Positions 51,214 to 59,925 of a DNA stretch of 64,000 bases are shown piece after piece; position 1 is the stretch's first letter, and the number at the start of each line of letters is the position of its first letter. The notes below the pieces were generated by a model, which was not told the origin of the DNA, made no database searches, and saw only the letters and a program-made list of their open reading frames with translations. This DNA comes from DASSUW01 sp963774155. Lineage in GTDB: Bacteria; Actinomycetota; Thermoleophilia; Solirubrobacterales; Solirubrobacteraceae. A program made the translations under genes and the position numbers. The stretch is from the NCBI GenBank assembly GCA_963774155.1, contig CAVZDW010000012.1:372001-436000 (forward strand), written 5' to 3'.

Positions 51214-52317
51214 CTAGCGGCGGCGCCGCGGGATCTTCAGGTTGGCCAGGTACTTGTGGCTCGTCCATGCCGTGTTCGCCGACCCGGCGGGGTTGCGCGG
51301 GCGCGGCGAGAGCGGCTGGCCCGCCGGCGTCGACGCGGTCTCGTCGTCGGGCGCGTCGTCGTGCTCGACGAAGTAGTGGTGATCGCGGGGGTCCCGCAGC
51401 GCCGAGAAGACCTTGCCGAAGTCGATGTCGCCCTTGCCGACGTCGCGCAGCCAGTACGGCCGGTTCGGCAGGTTGACGTTCGCCGGCGTCGTCCGCGGCG
51501 GCCGCGGATCGGGCGTCACGTTGGCGGGCGGCGCGGGCGGCGCCGTGAACGTGAGGTCCTTGACGTGGAAGAGCGGGAAGCGGGAGGACCCGTGCTCGCG
51601 CAGGTACCGGTACGGGTCGGCGCCGCCGGCCACGAACCAGGCGATGTCCATCTCGAAGTACACGAGCCGCGGGTCGGACTCCTCCAGCAGCGTGTCGTAG
51701 ATCGGCGTGCCGCCGTCGAGCGCGAAGTCCGTCGGGTGGTTGTGGAAGTAGAACTTCAACCCACGCCGGCGCGCGGCGGCGCCGAACGCGTTGAACTCCT
51801 CCGCCATGGCCGCGTAGGCCGCGTGCGTCTGCGGCGTCCCGCCCGCGGGCGAGGCCACGCCGACGTAGCGCAGGCCGAGCGCCTCGGCGTCGTTGAGGAC
51901 GGCCTCCGGGTCGGCCCGCCACGCGACGTGGCCGCCGGGGTTGTGCATGCCCTCCGGCTTGAGGTCGTACTGCTCGGCCAGCGCGCGGAACTGCGCGGCC
52001 GTGTTGGGCACGTTGTTGGTCGAGTCGTACGTGCCGCCGACCTCGACCTCGGCGTATCCGGCATCGCTCAGCATCTCGAACGTCCCGGCCAGGTCGAGCT
52101 CGTTGTCGGCCAGCAGGTCGCGGACCGTGAACAGCTGCAGGCCGATGCGGCTCAGCGGGATGTCGCCGCCGCGGCCGAACCCGTGGTCGTGGTCGTCGTG
52201 GCCCTTGCGGCCGTGGGCGCCGGCCGTGCCGCTCAGCGGGCCGAGCGCCCCGGCCGCGGCCACGCCGCCGGCCGCGCCGATGAAGCCGCGACGGCTCAGG
52301 TGGTTCTCCTCGGACAT
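51214..52317 (-). CDS. Tat-exported sugar-phosphate isomerase/epimerase-like TIM-barrel protein
   Basis: 367 residues. A twin-arginine signal (LSRRGFIGAAGGVAAAGALG) precedes a His/Asp-rich linker and a xylose-isomerase-like TIM barrel: GLQLFTVRDLL, AGYAEVEVGG, LKFYFHNHPTDF, VYFEMDIAWFVAGG, FHVKD, with Glu, Asp and His at metal positions. ATG 52317 has an AGGGGG site upstream. The C-terminal 50 residues are low-complexity. The substrate is unknown. Confidence 0.86.
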   Translation of the reverse strand: MSEENHLSRRGFIGAAGGVAAAGALGPLSGTAGAHGRKGHDDHDHGFGRGGDIPLSRIGLQLFTVRDLLADNELDLAGTFEMLSDAGYAEVEVGGTYDSTNNVPNTAAQFRALAEQYDLKPEGMHNPGGHVAWRADPEAVLNDAEALGLRYVGVASPAGGTPQTHAAYAAMAEEFNAFGAAARRRGLKFYFHNHPTDFALDGGTPIYDTLLEESDPRLVYFEMDIAWFVAGGADPYRYLREHGSSRFPLFHVKDLTFTAPPAPPANVTPDPRPPRTTPANVNLPNRPYWLRDVGKGDIDFGKVFSALRDPRDHHYFVEHDDAPDDETASTPAGQPLSPRPRNPAGSANTAWTSHKYLANLKIPRRRR

Positions 52318-52405
52318 CGTGTTCCCCCTCCCGTGGTTCAGAGCGGCAAAGACTATCGCCGATCTTCGATCAAGTTTCGACGGAAAGCGTCGGAAGTCGG
52401 ACGTC

Positions 52406-52960
52406 CTACGCGCGGTCCGGCCGGTCGGGGTAGACGTCGTCGATCGTGGCGAGCGGCTCGTACGGAGCGTCGCCGGCCGCCGCACGGATCGCGTCGGCGC
52501 CCCCGGCGAGCCGGTCGAGCACCGACACCACCCCGCAGACCGCGAACCCCTCGGCCAGCACCGCCTCGATGGCCTGCACCGTCGAGCCGCCCGTGGTCAC
52601 GACGTCCTCGACGATGAGGCAGCGCTCGCCCGGCGACAGCGGCGGCCCTTCGACCCGCCGCTGCAGCCCGTGCTGCTTGGTCTCCTTGCGCACGAAGAAC
52701 GCCTTGACTTCGGCGCCGCCGGCCAGCGCCGCGCACGCCGGCGCGTCGGCTCCCATGGTCAGCCCGCCCACGGCGGTCGCCTCCCACTGCCGGGCGTACG
52801 ACGCGACCAGCGCGGACAGCGCGCGGAAGCCGGCGGGCCGGAGGATCGCGCGCTTCGCGTCCACGTAGTACGAGGCGGTCCTGCCGGAGGTCAGCGTCAC
52901 CTCGCCGATGATCAGCGCGTGGCGGCGGAGCTCGGAGATCAGCGTCTCTCGGTCGGTCAT
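52406..52960 (-). CDS. pyrE: Orotate phosphoribosyltransferase
   Basis: 184 residues. The PRPP motif is CLIVEDVVTTGGSTVQAIEAV; the orotate side has FTLTSGR-like EVTLTSGRTASYYVDAKRAI, and the flexible loop is VRKETKQHG. It adds orotate to PRPP in pyrimidine synthesis. A TAGCAT box lies 9 nt before the ATG. Confidence 0.95.
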   Translation of the reverse strand: MTDRETLISELRRHALIIGEVTLTSGRTASYYVDAKRAILRPAGFRALSALVASYARQWEATAVGGLTMGADAPACAALAGGAEVKAFFVRKETKQHGLQRRVEGPPLSPGERCLIVEDVVTTGGSTVQAIEAVLAEGFAVCGVVSVLDRLAGGADAIRAAAGDAPYEPLATIDDVYPDRPDRA

Positions 52961-52996
52961 CGGCGCCGGATGCTAGGGCCGACGGCCGACGGTCCG

Positions 52997-53002
52997 TAGA
53001 CT
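52997..53002 (+). promoter_or_regulatory. -10 box (TAGACT) for the YbdK-type gene
   Basis: TAGACT is followed by 7 nt and the GTG at 53010. The divergent pyrE box (TAGCAT, 52970-52975 on the minus strand) is 21 bp away, so the two promoters are back to back. Confidence 0.5.
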
Positions 53003-53009
53003 CGGGTAG

Positions 53010-54114
53010 GTGGAGCACAACTTCGGCTCGGCGCCGTTCGCCATCGGGGTTGAGGAGGAGCTGTTGCTGGTGGCGGAGACTCCGCCGCACGACCTCGAGC
53101 ACCGTGCAGGAGAGCTGCTCGAGCGGATCGCGCTCCCGGACCTCAAGCCCGACGTGTACGAGGCGATCCTCGAAGGCGCGTCGACCGTCTGCGCCACCGC
53201 GCTCGACGCCGCCGCCGAGCTCGAGGGTCTCCGGGACACGCTGCGCGACGCCGGCGCCACGCTCGCCGGCGCGGGCATCCATCCGGCCGCGGCGTTCGGC
53301 GAGGTCCGCCACGTCAACGAGTCCCGGTACGACCGCATCCATTCGACGATGCGCGGCCTGGCCGAGCGCACACCCACGTGCGCGCTCCACGTGCACGTCG
53401 GCATGCCCGACGCCGAGACGGCCATCGCTACCGCGAACCGGCTCCGCAGCTTCCTCCCGCTCCTCCAGGCGCTCGCCGCCCACTCGCCGTTCTGGCACGG
53501 CCGCGACTCCGGCTTCGCCACCGCCCGCGCCCAGCTCTTCCGCGGCTTCCCACGCGCCGCCATCCCGCGCGCCTTCGACGGCTGGGACGACTACGCGACC
53601 ACGGTGCAGCGAGTGGGTCCGTGCCGGCGCACTGCCCGACTACACGTACCTGTGGTGGGACCTGCGGCCGCACCCCAAGCTCGGGACGATCGAGGTCCGC
53701 GCCATGGACGCCCAGGCCCGGATCGACTCCGTCGCGGGCCTTGCCGAGCTCGTGCACGCGCTCGCCACGGCGTGCGCCGACGGCCACGGCGCCATCGAGT
53801 CGGCCGAGACGCTGAGCGAGGCGTCCTTCCGCGCCGGCCGCGACGGCCTCACCGCCACGATCTGGTGGGCCGGCGAGCTGACCCCGATCCGCGAGGTCGC
53901 CCGCGACGCGCTCGCCGTGGCCCGCCCCTACGCCCGCACGGGGGCGCTCGAGGAGATCGAGCGGATCCTCAGGGAGGGCAACGGCGCCGACCGCATGCGC
54001 CACGCGCACGCGATCGGCGGAACCCCCGCGGTGCTCGCGCGCCTGCTGCGCGAGACCGCGGCGCCGCTCTACGGATACACCCGCACGACGGTGCCCATCC
54101 GCACCCACTCGTAG
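53010..54114 (+). pseudogene. YbdK-family glutamate-cysteine ligase-like (carboxylate-amine ligase), frameshifted
   Basis: The first part (FGSAPFAIGVEEELLLV, ILEGASTVCATALDAAAEL, HVHVGMPDAETAI) continues to GWDDYATTV; the second part, in another frame, runs SEWVRAGALPDYTYLWWD then RPHPKLGTIEVRAMDAQ. The break is near 53609-53614; restoring two bases (gtgcag to gtgcgcag) gives a normal 368-residue protein. It ends within the convergent L,D-transpeptidase gene (46 nt overlap). Confidence 0.84.
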
Positions 54115-55154
54115 ATCGACCACGCGTTCGGGATCGGCACACGCAGGCAGCCGTGGCTGGCGTTGTACGGCGGCACCGACATGTAGCCGTGGATCGCGTA
54201 GCCGCCGATGAAGTAGCTCGAGTGCACCATGCCCTTGGCGTTGGTGCCGGGCGACTTGCGGTAGGTCTTGAAGCGCCCCATCACCGTCGGCGTCGCCGGA
54301 GCGCCGGTCGACGTGTGGTAGACGCGGTAGACCTTGCCGCCCTTGTCGATCAGGGCGAGGATCTGGCGCGAGATGTCGGCCTCGACGTGGCGGCCGTCCT
54401 TGGGGTACTTGACCTTGAACGCGCCCTTGCCCTCGAGCACGGCGCGCACCATCCCCTCGGACGCGCTGTAGGCGCGGGAGTAGCCGTTGACCTTGCGCCA
54501 CGCCATCACGGCGCGCGCCGTCGCGTCGTCATAGACGCCCGAGCGCGAGACCGCGTACTTGAGGCCCGCGAGGCCCTTCTGGAGCAGCCTGACCATCGTC
54601 GGCGAGCTCACCGAGGGGGTCATCACGCCGACCCGCACCTTCTCGGCGCGCGCCGTGTCCATCTCCGGCGTGGCCAGGTGCACGGCCTCGACGACGACCC
54701 GCCCGGCCTTGCCGCTCTTGAACGGCGTGCGGAACATGCCGACCGTGCCGCCGTTGATCGGCTGCAGCTGCTCGACCTGCTCGTGGATCCTGCGGCCGTC
54801 GCGGAAGAAGCGCACCCGCACGGTCTGGCCGGCGATGTAGGGCCGCAGCTCCCCGCGCACGCGCCACGCCTGGCGGGTGAGCGCGACCCGGCGGTCGCCG
54901 TCGCGCAGCGTCTTCTGCGCCTCCAGCGTGAGCTTGCCCTGCACCTGGACCGGCGGCACGGGCGTGGGGACCGGGGTCGGTGTGGGCGTCGGAACCGGGT
55001 CCTGCGCAGCGGCCGCGGCGGGCACCAGCAGCAGCCCGGCGAGGGTCGCGACTAGGCCGGTGCGGGCACGCGCCGCGAGCCGGCGCGGGTGGCCAGCAGG
55101 GAGATGGCGAGCGTCGTCATGACGCTTCCGACGGTGAGCAGCAGGAATCCCCAC
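54069..55154 (-). CDS. L,D-transpeptidase (YkuD) with signal peptide
   Basis: About 361 residues. A signal sequence (TGLVATLAGLLLVPAAAAAQ) is followed by a Thr/Pro linker, a beta-rich region, a peptidoglycan-binding-like segment (VYDDATARAVMAWRKVNG) and the YkuD domain ending GYAIHGYMSVPPYNASHGCLRVP with the catalytic Cys. It cross-links peptidoglycan 3-3 outside the membrane. The N-terminus is uncertain: the only in-frame conventional start is GTG 55154, which overlaps the CPBP gene by about 100 nt, and no start lies just before the signal peptide. Confidence 0.85.
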   Translation of the reverse strand: MGIPAAHRRKRHDDARHLPAGHPRRLAARARTGLVATLAGLLLVPAAAAAQDPVPTPTPTPVPTPVPPVQVQGKLTLEAQKTLRDGDRRVALTRQAWRVRGELRPYIAGQTVRVRFFRDGRRIHEQVEQLQPINGGTVGMFRTPFKSGKAGRVVVEAVHLATPEMDTARAEKVRVGVMTPSVSSPTMVRLLQKGLAGLKYAVSRSGVYDDATARAVMAWRKVNGYSRAYSASEGMVRAVLEGKGAFKVKYPKDGRHVEADISRQILALIDKGGKVYRVYHTSTGAPATPTVMGRFKTYRKSPGTNAKGMVHSSYFIGGYAIHGYMSVPPYNASHGCLRVPIPNAWSIYEWVRMGTVVRVYP

Positions 55155-55951
55155 CAGGGCAGCTCCTTCGTGAAGCCGAACGAGATCGAGTTGTGGAACG
55201 CGTGCAACATGATGCACGGAACCAAAGACGACGTCAGGAGGAAGAGCGCGCAGAGTGCGATTCCGAACGCGCTGAGGACGATCACGGCGATCCAATTTCC
55301 GCTCGGGAGGTGCACCAGGCCGAACGCGCAGCCGGAGATCGCCACGCTCACCACGAGGTTCGTCCGCTCACGCAGGACCTTCAACAGGAAGCCGCGGAAG
55401 AAGAACTCCTCGGCCAGCGGCGCGAGCAGGCAGGTCATCACGCCGAAGGCGGCCAGCACGAGGACCGAGTCCTCCGCCTTGAGGTCGGTGACGATGTCCT
55501 GGTCCTCGGGCTCGCCGAAGATGAGCCCGGCGATGATCGCGATCACCCAGAAGCTCCCATAGGCGGCCAGCGTCCAGCCGAGCGCGGAGCGCCACTCGGG
55601 CTTGCGCAGGCCGAAGTGGGCCGGCGTGGGCCTCCCCGCGCCGAGCCACCAGACGATGGCCACGCTGCAGAGCACCAGCGACACGTCGAGCACGACCGTG
55701 AAGCCGATCGTCGCGGCGTCCCCCTCGGCGAAGCGATCGACGTCGCCGCCCGCGAGCTGCACGATCGCGACGGCCACGATCTGCACGACGAGCACGACGA
55801 CGAACGCGACGAGCACGGCGAGGAACGGCGACCACACGGGCACGTTGAAGCGAGGGAGCACGTCCGGCCGCTCGGGCTCGGGCACGACGACGCCTTCAGG
55901 GACCTCCGGCCGGAACGGCGGCCCCCCGGGGTGCTGGAAAGGCGTCGTCAT
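55052..55951 (-). CDS. CPBP (CAAX-like) intramembrane metalloprotease
   Basis: 299 residues, about eight membrane helices. The ABI/CPBP motifs are APLAEEFFFRGFLL (EExxxR), FGLVHL and HAFHNSISF, which bind the metal. Function unknown, often immunity or quality control. ATG 55951; the end overlaps the L,D-transpeptidase. Confidence 0.92.
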   Translation of the reverse strand: MTTPFQHPGGPPFRPEVPEGVVVPEPERPDVLPRFNVPVWSPFLAVLVAFVVVLVVQIVAVAIVQLAGGDVDRFAEGDAATIGFTVVLDVSLVLCSVAIVWWLGAGRPTPAHFGLRKPEWRSALGWTLAAYGSFWVIAIIAGLIFGEPEDQDIVTDLKAEDSVLVLAAFGVMTCLLAPLAEEFFFRGFLLKVLRERTNLVVSVAISGCAFGLVHLPSGNWIAVIVLSAFGIALCALFLLTSSLVPCIMLHAFHNSISFGFTKELPWWGFLLLTVGSVMTTLAISLLATRAGSRRVPAPA

Positions 55952-55975
55952 CGGCTCTCACCAGCGTAACCATCC

Positions 55976-56644
55976 TCACCCGCTCAGCGGCGGCAGCTCG
56001 GCCAGCGATCCGATGACCGTCACGCCGGGCGGGGCCGGCACCGGGCCGTCACGCGCCAGCAGCACGGCCCGCAGCCCGGCGGCGAGCGCCCCCTCCGCGT
56101 CCTCCACCGGCGAGTCGCCGACATGCAGGGCGGCAGCCGGATCCACCCCCGCCAGCGCGTGCACGAAGATCGCCGGGTCCGGCTTGGCCCGGCCGAACTC
56201 CGCCGAGGCGACCGCGCCGTCGAGGAGCGGCGCCAGCCCCGTCTCCTCGAGCCGCTCGTGCAGCGAGTGGTCCCAGTTCGACACCACGACGAGCCGCACG
56301 CCGCGCGACCGCAGCTCGCGCAGCGCGGGCGCCGCGTCCGGATAGGCGCGGAAGCGCAGCGCGGCCAGCAGCGCGTCGGTGAGATCGGCGTCGGTCTCCA
56401 GGAGCGGGCGCATCGCCTCGGCGGCGTCGCGCCGCAGCGCGGCCAGCGAGGCGGCGTCGCGGCCCTCGTGCAGGTGCGCCCGGTAGTACGCGATCTCGGC
56501 CTTCATGGCGGCCTGCGCCACCTCGAGCGAGACCTCGAGGCCGAGCCGCTCGCGGAGCTCCTCCCGCAGCAGCGGAGCGGGCGGCTCGAAGTGCATGAGC
56601 GTGCCCAGGGCATCGAGCAGGACGGCGCGGGTAGGGTGCTGCAC
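55976..56644 (-). CDS. HAD-family hydrolase
   Basis: 222 residues. The nucleophile motif is LLDALGTL, so the second Asp of DxD is Leu; SNWD (motif II), KPDP (motif III) and GDSPVEDA (motif IV) are present. This variant is seen in dehalogenase-like and REG-2-like HAD proteins. The GTG start lies only 3 nt from the divergent mscS ATG, and a TAGATT box inside mscS serves it. Confidence 0.86.
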   Translation of the reverse strand: MQHPTRAVLLDALGTLMHFEPPAPLLREELRERLGLEVSLEVAQAAMKAEIAYYRAHLHEGRDAASLAALRRDAAEAMRPLLETDADLTDALLAALRFRAYPDAAPALRELRSRGVRLVVVSNWDHSLHERLEETGLAPLLDGAVASAEFGRAKPDPAIFVHALAGVDPAAALHVGDSPVEDAEGALAAGLRAVLLARDGPVPAPPGVTVIGSLAELPPLSG

Positions 56645-56656
56645 GCCATGAATCTA
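56632..56656. promoter_or_regulatory. Interlocked divergent promoters of the HAD and mscS genes
   Basis: The two start codons are 3 nt apart. TAGATT on the minus strand (56651-56656) lies inside the first codons of mscS, 6 nt before the HAD GTG. TAGGGT on the plus strand (56632-56637) lies inside the HAD gene, 10 nt before the mscS ATG. Each promoter is therefore inside the other gene. Confidence 0.5.
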
Positions 56657-57436
56657 GGCACGTGGTGGGCCGACCACGACACCCAGGTGATCATCGCCGT
56701 CAGCGCGATCCTCGGCGCGTTCGTGGTCGCGCACATCGTGGACCGCGCGCTGAACCGCCGCACCGACCAGCTGGCCGCCGGCGTCCTGCGCGGGCACATC
56801 TCGCGCGAGGCGGAGACGCGACTGCGCTTCGTGCGCCGCCTCGTCTACGTGGTGATCCTCCTCGTCGGGCTGGCCATCGCGCTCTCGCAGTTCGACGGCG
56901 TGAACCAGATCGCGGCCAGCCTGCTGGCCTCCGGCGTCGTCGCCGCCGCCATCATCGGCTTCGCCGCCCGCCAGACGCTGGCCAACTTCGTCGCCGGCGT
57001 GATGCTCGCCGTCACGCAGCCGATCCGGGTCGGCGACTGGATCAAGGTCGAGGAGCACTACGGCGTCGTCGAGGACGTGCGGCTGCACTACACGGTGCTG
57101 CGCACGGCGGGCGAGCAGCGCGTGCTGATCCCGAACGAGAAGCTCGCGTCGAGCGTGCTCCAGAACGACACGCTCGTCGTGGACGCCGTCGGCTTCGAGG
57201 TGGCCGTCTGGATCCCGCCCGGCGCCGACGCCGCCCGCGCCGCCGAGATCCTCGGCGAGGAGGGCGACGTCGCGGTGGCCGAGACGGTGCCCTGGGGGGT
57301 GCGGCTGGCCGTCGGCGGCGGTCCCGTCAAGCCGGCCGAGCGCGCCCCGAGCGAGAACGCGCTGCGAGCGCGCTGTCACGCGCGCCTGCGAGCCGAGGGC
57401 CTTTTGGAGGGTTTCCCGGGGCCCGACCGAAGCTGA
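56648..57436 (+). CDS. Small-conductance mechanosensitive channel, MscS family
   Basis: 262 residues. Membrane helices near the N-terminus, then the pore helix ASLLASGVVAAAIIGFAARQTLANFVAGVMLAVTQPIRVGDWIKV and the beta domain VVEDVRLHYTVLRTAGEQRVLIPNEKL. It releases solutes at hypo-osmotic shock. The short N-terminus marks a minimal MscS. Confidence 0.93.
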   Translation: MNLGTWWADHDTQVIIAVSAILGAFVVAHIVDRALNRRTDQLAAGVLRGHISREAETRLRFVRRLVYVVILLVGLAIALSQFDGVNQIAASLLASGVVAAAIIGFAARQTLANFVAGVMLAVTQPIRVGDWIKVEEHYGVVEDVRLHYTVLRTAGEQRVLIPNEKLASSVLQNDTLVVDAVGFEVAVWIPPGADAARAAEILGEEGDVAVAETVPWGVRLAVGGGPVKPAERAPSENALRARCHARLRAEGLLEGFPGPDRS

Positions 57437-57483
57437 GGGGTGACTACACTGGGTGGTTCGCGCCGCCCTCGCGAAACGCCCCC

Positions 57484-59628
57484 ATGAGCCGTTCGCAACG
57501 CTATAGGCGACGCCGCCGCTACCGCGGTCGTCACCGCTCTCAAGCCCTGCTGGCCGTCCTGGTCGTGCTGATCGGTATCGGCATCGCCGGACTGTCCGTG
57601 GTCGGCTGGGTCGTCGCCACCGCCGCGTCGGCGCCGGCGCTGACCACCCTCAAGGAGCGCGATCCCGGCTCCAACACCGAGGTCCTGGCCGCCGACGGCA
57701 CCCGCCTCGGCTTCATCTCGGCCGACGAGCTCAGCCGCCCCGTGGACGGCGACCGCCTCCCCAAGCTGCTCAAGGACGCCACGGTGGCGATCGAGGACGA
57801 GCGCTTCTACAAGCACCAGGGCGTCGACTACGAGGGCATCGTCCGCGCCGCCGTCAAGAACTTCATGAACCGCGAGACGGTCGAGGGCGGATCGACCCTC
57901 ACGATGCAGCTCGTCAAGAACCTCTACACCGCCGACCGCACGCGCGAGGGCCTGGCGGGCTACCAGCGCAAGATCCGCGAGGCGAAGCTGGCGGAGGAGC
58001 TCGAGAACGAGCACGACAAGGACTGGATCCTCAACAAGTACCTGAACACCACGCCCTACGGCACGATCGGCGGCCAGACCGCGATCGGCGCCGAGGCGGC
58101 CGCCCGGGTCTACTTCAACAAGCGCGCCAAGCAGCTCGACCTGCACGAGGCGGCGCTGATCGCCGGCCTCCCGCAGGCGCCCTCGGCGTACTCGCCGATC
58201 AAGAACGGCCCGGCCGCCAAGCGCCGCCGCAACGACGTGCTCGACAAGATGGCCGAGCTCGGCATGGTCACCCCGGCGCAGGCCCAGGCCGCGAAGAAGC
58301 GGGGGCTCGACCTCAACCCGTCCGACTACTTCAGCCGCCGCCGCGAGAGCTACTTCTTCGACTACGTCAAGGACGAGCTGATCAAGCAGTACGGCGCGCG
58401 CACGGTCAAGCTCGGCGGCCTCATCGTGCACACGACGATCGACCTCGACATGCAGCGCAAGGCGCGCGAGGCGATCGCCACGCAGCTCGGCGACGCGGGC
58501 CCGTCGTCGGCGCTGGTGACGATCAACCCGAAGAACGGCTACATCCTCGCGATGGCGTCGACGGGCGACTACGCGGACTCCAAGTTCAACCTCGCCGCCC
58601 AGGGCGAGCGCCAGCCGGGGTCCTCGTTCAAGACGATGGCGCTGATGACCGCCCTCCGTCGCGGCGTCGATCCGAACGCCACGAGCTACACGTCCGTCTC
58701 ACCGACCCGGATCAACGATCCGCGCTTCGGCGCCCCGTTCGAGATCAAGACCTACGGCGGGACGAGCGGCGGCACGATGAGCCTGTTCCAGGCCACGCTG
58801 CGCTCGGACAACTCGGTCTTCATCCAGCTCGCGCTCGACCTCGGGCCCGAGAACGTGGCCGACACGGCGGTCGACATGGGCATCAAGCGCCGGCACGTGC
58901 ACGGCTACCCGGCCGAGTCGCTCGGCGGCCTCGAGAACGGCGTCTCGCCGCTCGAGATGGCCACCGCCTACGCCACGATCGCCTCCGGCGGCTACCGCAA
59001 CCGGCCGACCGCGATCACCAAGATCGAGTTCGAGAACGACGCCAAGAAGTCCGAGCTGCCGCGCCGCTGGCGCGTGCACCGCACCAAGGTGTTCGACGAC
59101 GGGATGACGCACGAGGCCACCAAGATCCTCGAGGCGAACATCCAGGGCGGCACCGGCGGGCGCGCGTCCACCGGCTGCCCCGCCGCGGGCAAGACCGGCA
59201 CGACCGACCGCAACACCGACGCGTGGTTCGCCGGCTTCACGCCGCGGCTCGCCACCGCCGTGTGGGTCGGCTATCCCAACGACCGCACCGAGATGCACAC
59301 GCTCTTCTACGGCGGGCCGGTCGACGGCGGCACGTTCCCGGCCGCCATCTGGGGCGCGTACACGAAGTCGGTCATGGGCGACTACTGCGGCGACTTCCCG
59401 CTGCCCAAGGAGCCGTTCGTGGCGCAGCCGTTCTTCGGCGAGTACGAGTCGAGCGGCGGCGGCAAGCTGGGCTACTCCGACACCACCGACGAGGAGACCA
59501 CGGAGACCCCCGAGGTCGCGGAGCCGACGGTCCCCGAAGAGACCCCGGAGGACACCGGCGGCACCGAGTTCGACCCCGAGCAGTACGAGTCGGCCCCGCA
59601 GGACCCGCCTGAAACAGATTCCCCGTAG
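57484..59628 (+). CDS. Class A penicillin-binding protein (transglycosylase/transpeptidase)
   Basis: 714 residues. A basic N-terminus and one membrane anchor (about 20-45) precede the transglycosylase domain: AIEDERFYKHQGVD, GGSTLTMQLVKNLY. The transpeptidase domain has SxxK (GSSFKT), SxN (SDNS) and KTGT. A Thr/Pro/Glu-rich tail follows. It builds the glycan strands and cross-links. A TACACT box (57445-57450) lies 34 nt before the ATG; no clear SD. Confidence 0.95.
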   Translation: MSRSQRYRRRRRYRGRHRSQALLAVLVVLIGIGIAGLSVVGWVVATAASAPALTTLKERDPGSNTEVLAADGTRLGFISADELSRPVDGDRLPKLLKDATVAIEDERFYKHQGVDYEGIVRAAVKNFMNRETVEGGSTLTMQLVKNLYTADRTREGLAGYQRKIREAKLAEELENEHDKDWILNKYLNTTPYGTIGGQTAIGAEAAARVYFNKRAKQLDLHEAALIAGLPQAPSAYSPIKNGPAAKRRRNDVLDKMAELGMVTPAQAQAAKKRGLDLNPSDYFSRRRESYFFDYVKDELIKQYGARTVKLGGLIVHTTIDLDMQRKAREAIATQLGDAGPSSALVTINPKNGYILAMASTGDYADSKFNLAAQGERQPGSSFKTMALMTALRRGVDPNATSYTSVSPTRINDPRFGAPFEIKTYGGTSGGTMSLFQATLRSDNSVFIQLALDLGPENVADTAVDMGIKRRHVHGYPAESLGGLENGVSPLEMATAYATIASGGYRNRPTAITKIEFENDAKKSELPRRWRVHRTKVFDDGMTHEATKILEANIQGGTGGRASTGCPAAGKTGTTDRNTDAWFAGFTPRLATAVWVGYPNDRTEMHTLFYGGPVDGGTFPAAIWGAYTKSVMGDYCGDFPLPKEPFVAQPFFGEYESSGGGKLGYSDTTDEETTETPEVAEPTVPEETPEDTGGTEFDPEQYESAPQDPPETDSP

Positions 59629-59630
59629 CG

Positions 59631-59648
59631 CGCCACGACGCCGTGGCG
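59631..59648 (+). terminator. Short hairpin after the PBP gene
   Basis: CGCCAC (59631-59636) pairs with GTGGCG (59643-59648), with a 6 nt loop, starting 2 nt after the TAG. No U-run follows; a TATAAA -10 box for infA lies 5 nt downstream. Confidence 0.45.
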
Positions 59649-59652
59649 CTGG

Positions 59653-59658
59653 TATAAA
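59653..59658 (+). promoter_or_regulatory. -10 box (TATAAA, extended TGG) for infA
   Basis: TGGTATAAA gives a near-consensus extended -10. The TTG start is 42 nt further, so the mRNA has a short UTR without a clear Shine-Dalgarno sequence. Confidence 0.5.
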
Positions 59659-59699
59659 CCGCGCGACATGGCATCTGGCGTCACGCGACTGGTCTGAGC

Positions 59700-59918
59700 T
59701 TGCCCAAGGAAGAGAAGGTCGAGTTCGAGGGCGAGGTGGTCGAAGCACTGCCGAACGCCATGTTCCGGGTGCAGCTCGACAACGGCCACGAAGTGCTCGG
59801 CCACGTGGCCGGCAAGATGCGCCGCTTCCGGATCCGCATCCTGCCCGGCGACCGCGTTCGCGTGGAGGTCTCGCCGTACGACCTCAACCGCGCGCGGATC
59901 GTCTACCGCCACCGGTAG
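59700..59918 (+). CDS. infA: Translation initiation factor IF-1
   Basis: 72 residues, OB fold: EFEGEVVEALPNAMFRVQLDNG, LGHVAGKMRRFRIRILPGDRV and VSPYDLNRARIVYRHR match IF-1. A TTG start (LPKEEKVEFEG) is required; no ATG in frame. It lies outside a ribosomal-protein cluster, next to thiL. Confidence 0.93.
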   Translation: MPKEEKVEFEGEVVEALPNAMFRVQLDNGHEVLGHVAGKMRRFRIRILPGDRVRVEVSPYDLNRARIVYRHR

Positions 59919-59925
59919 GCGCGCC

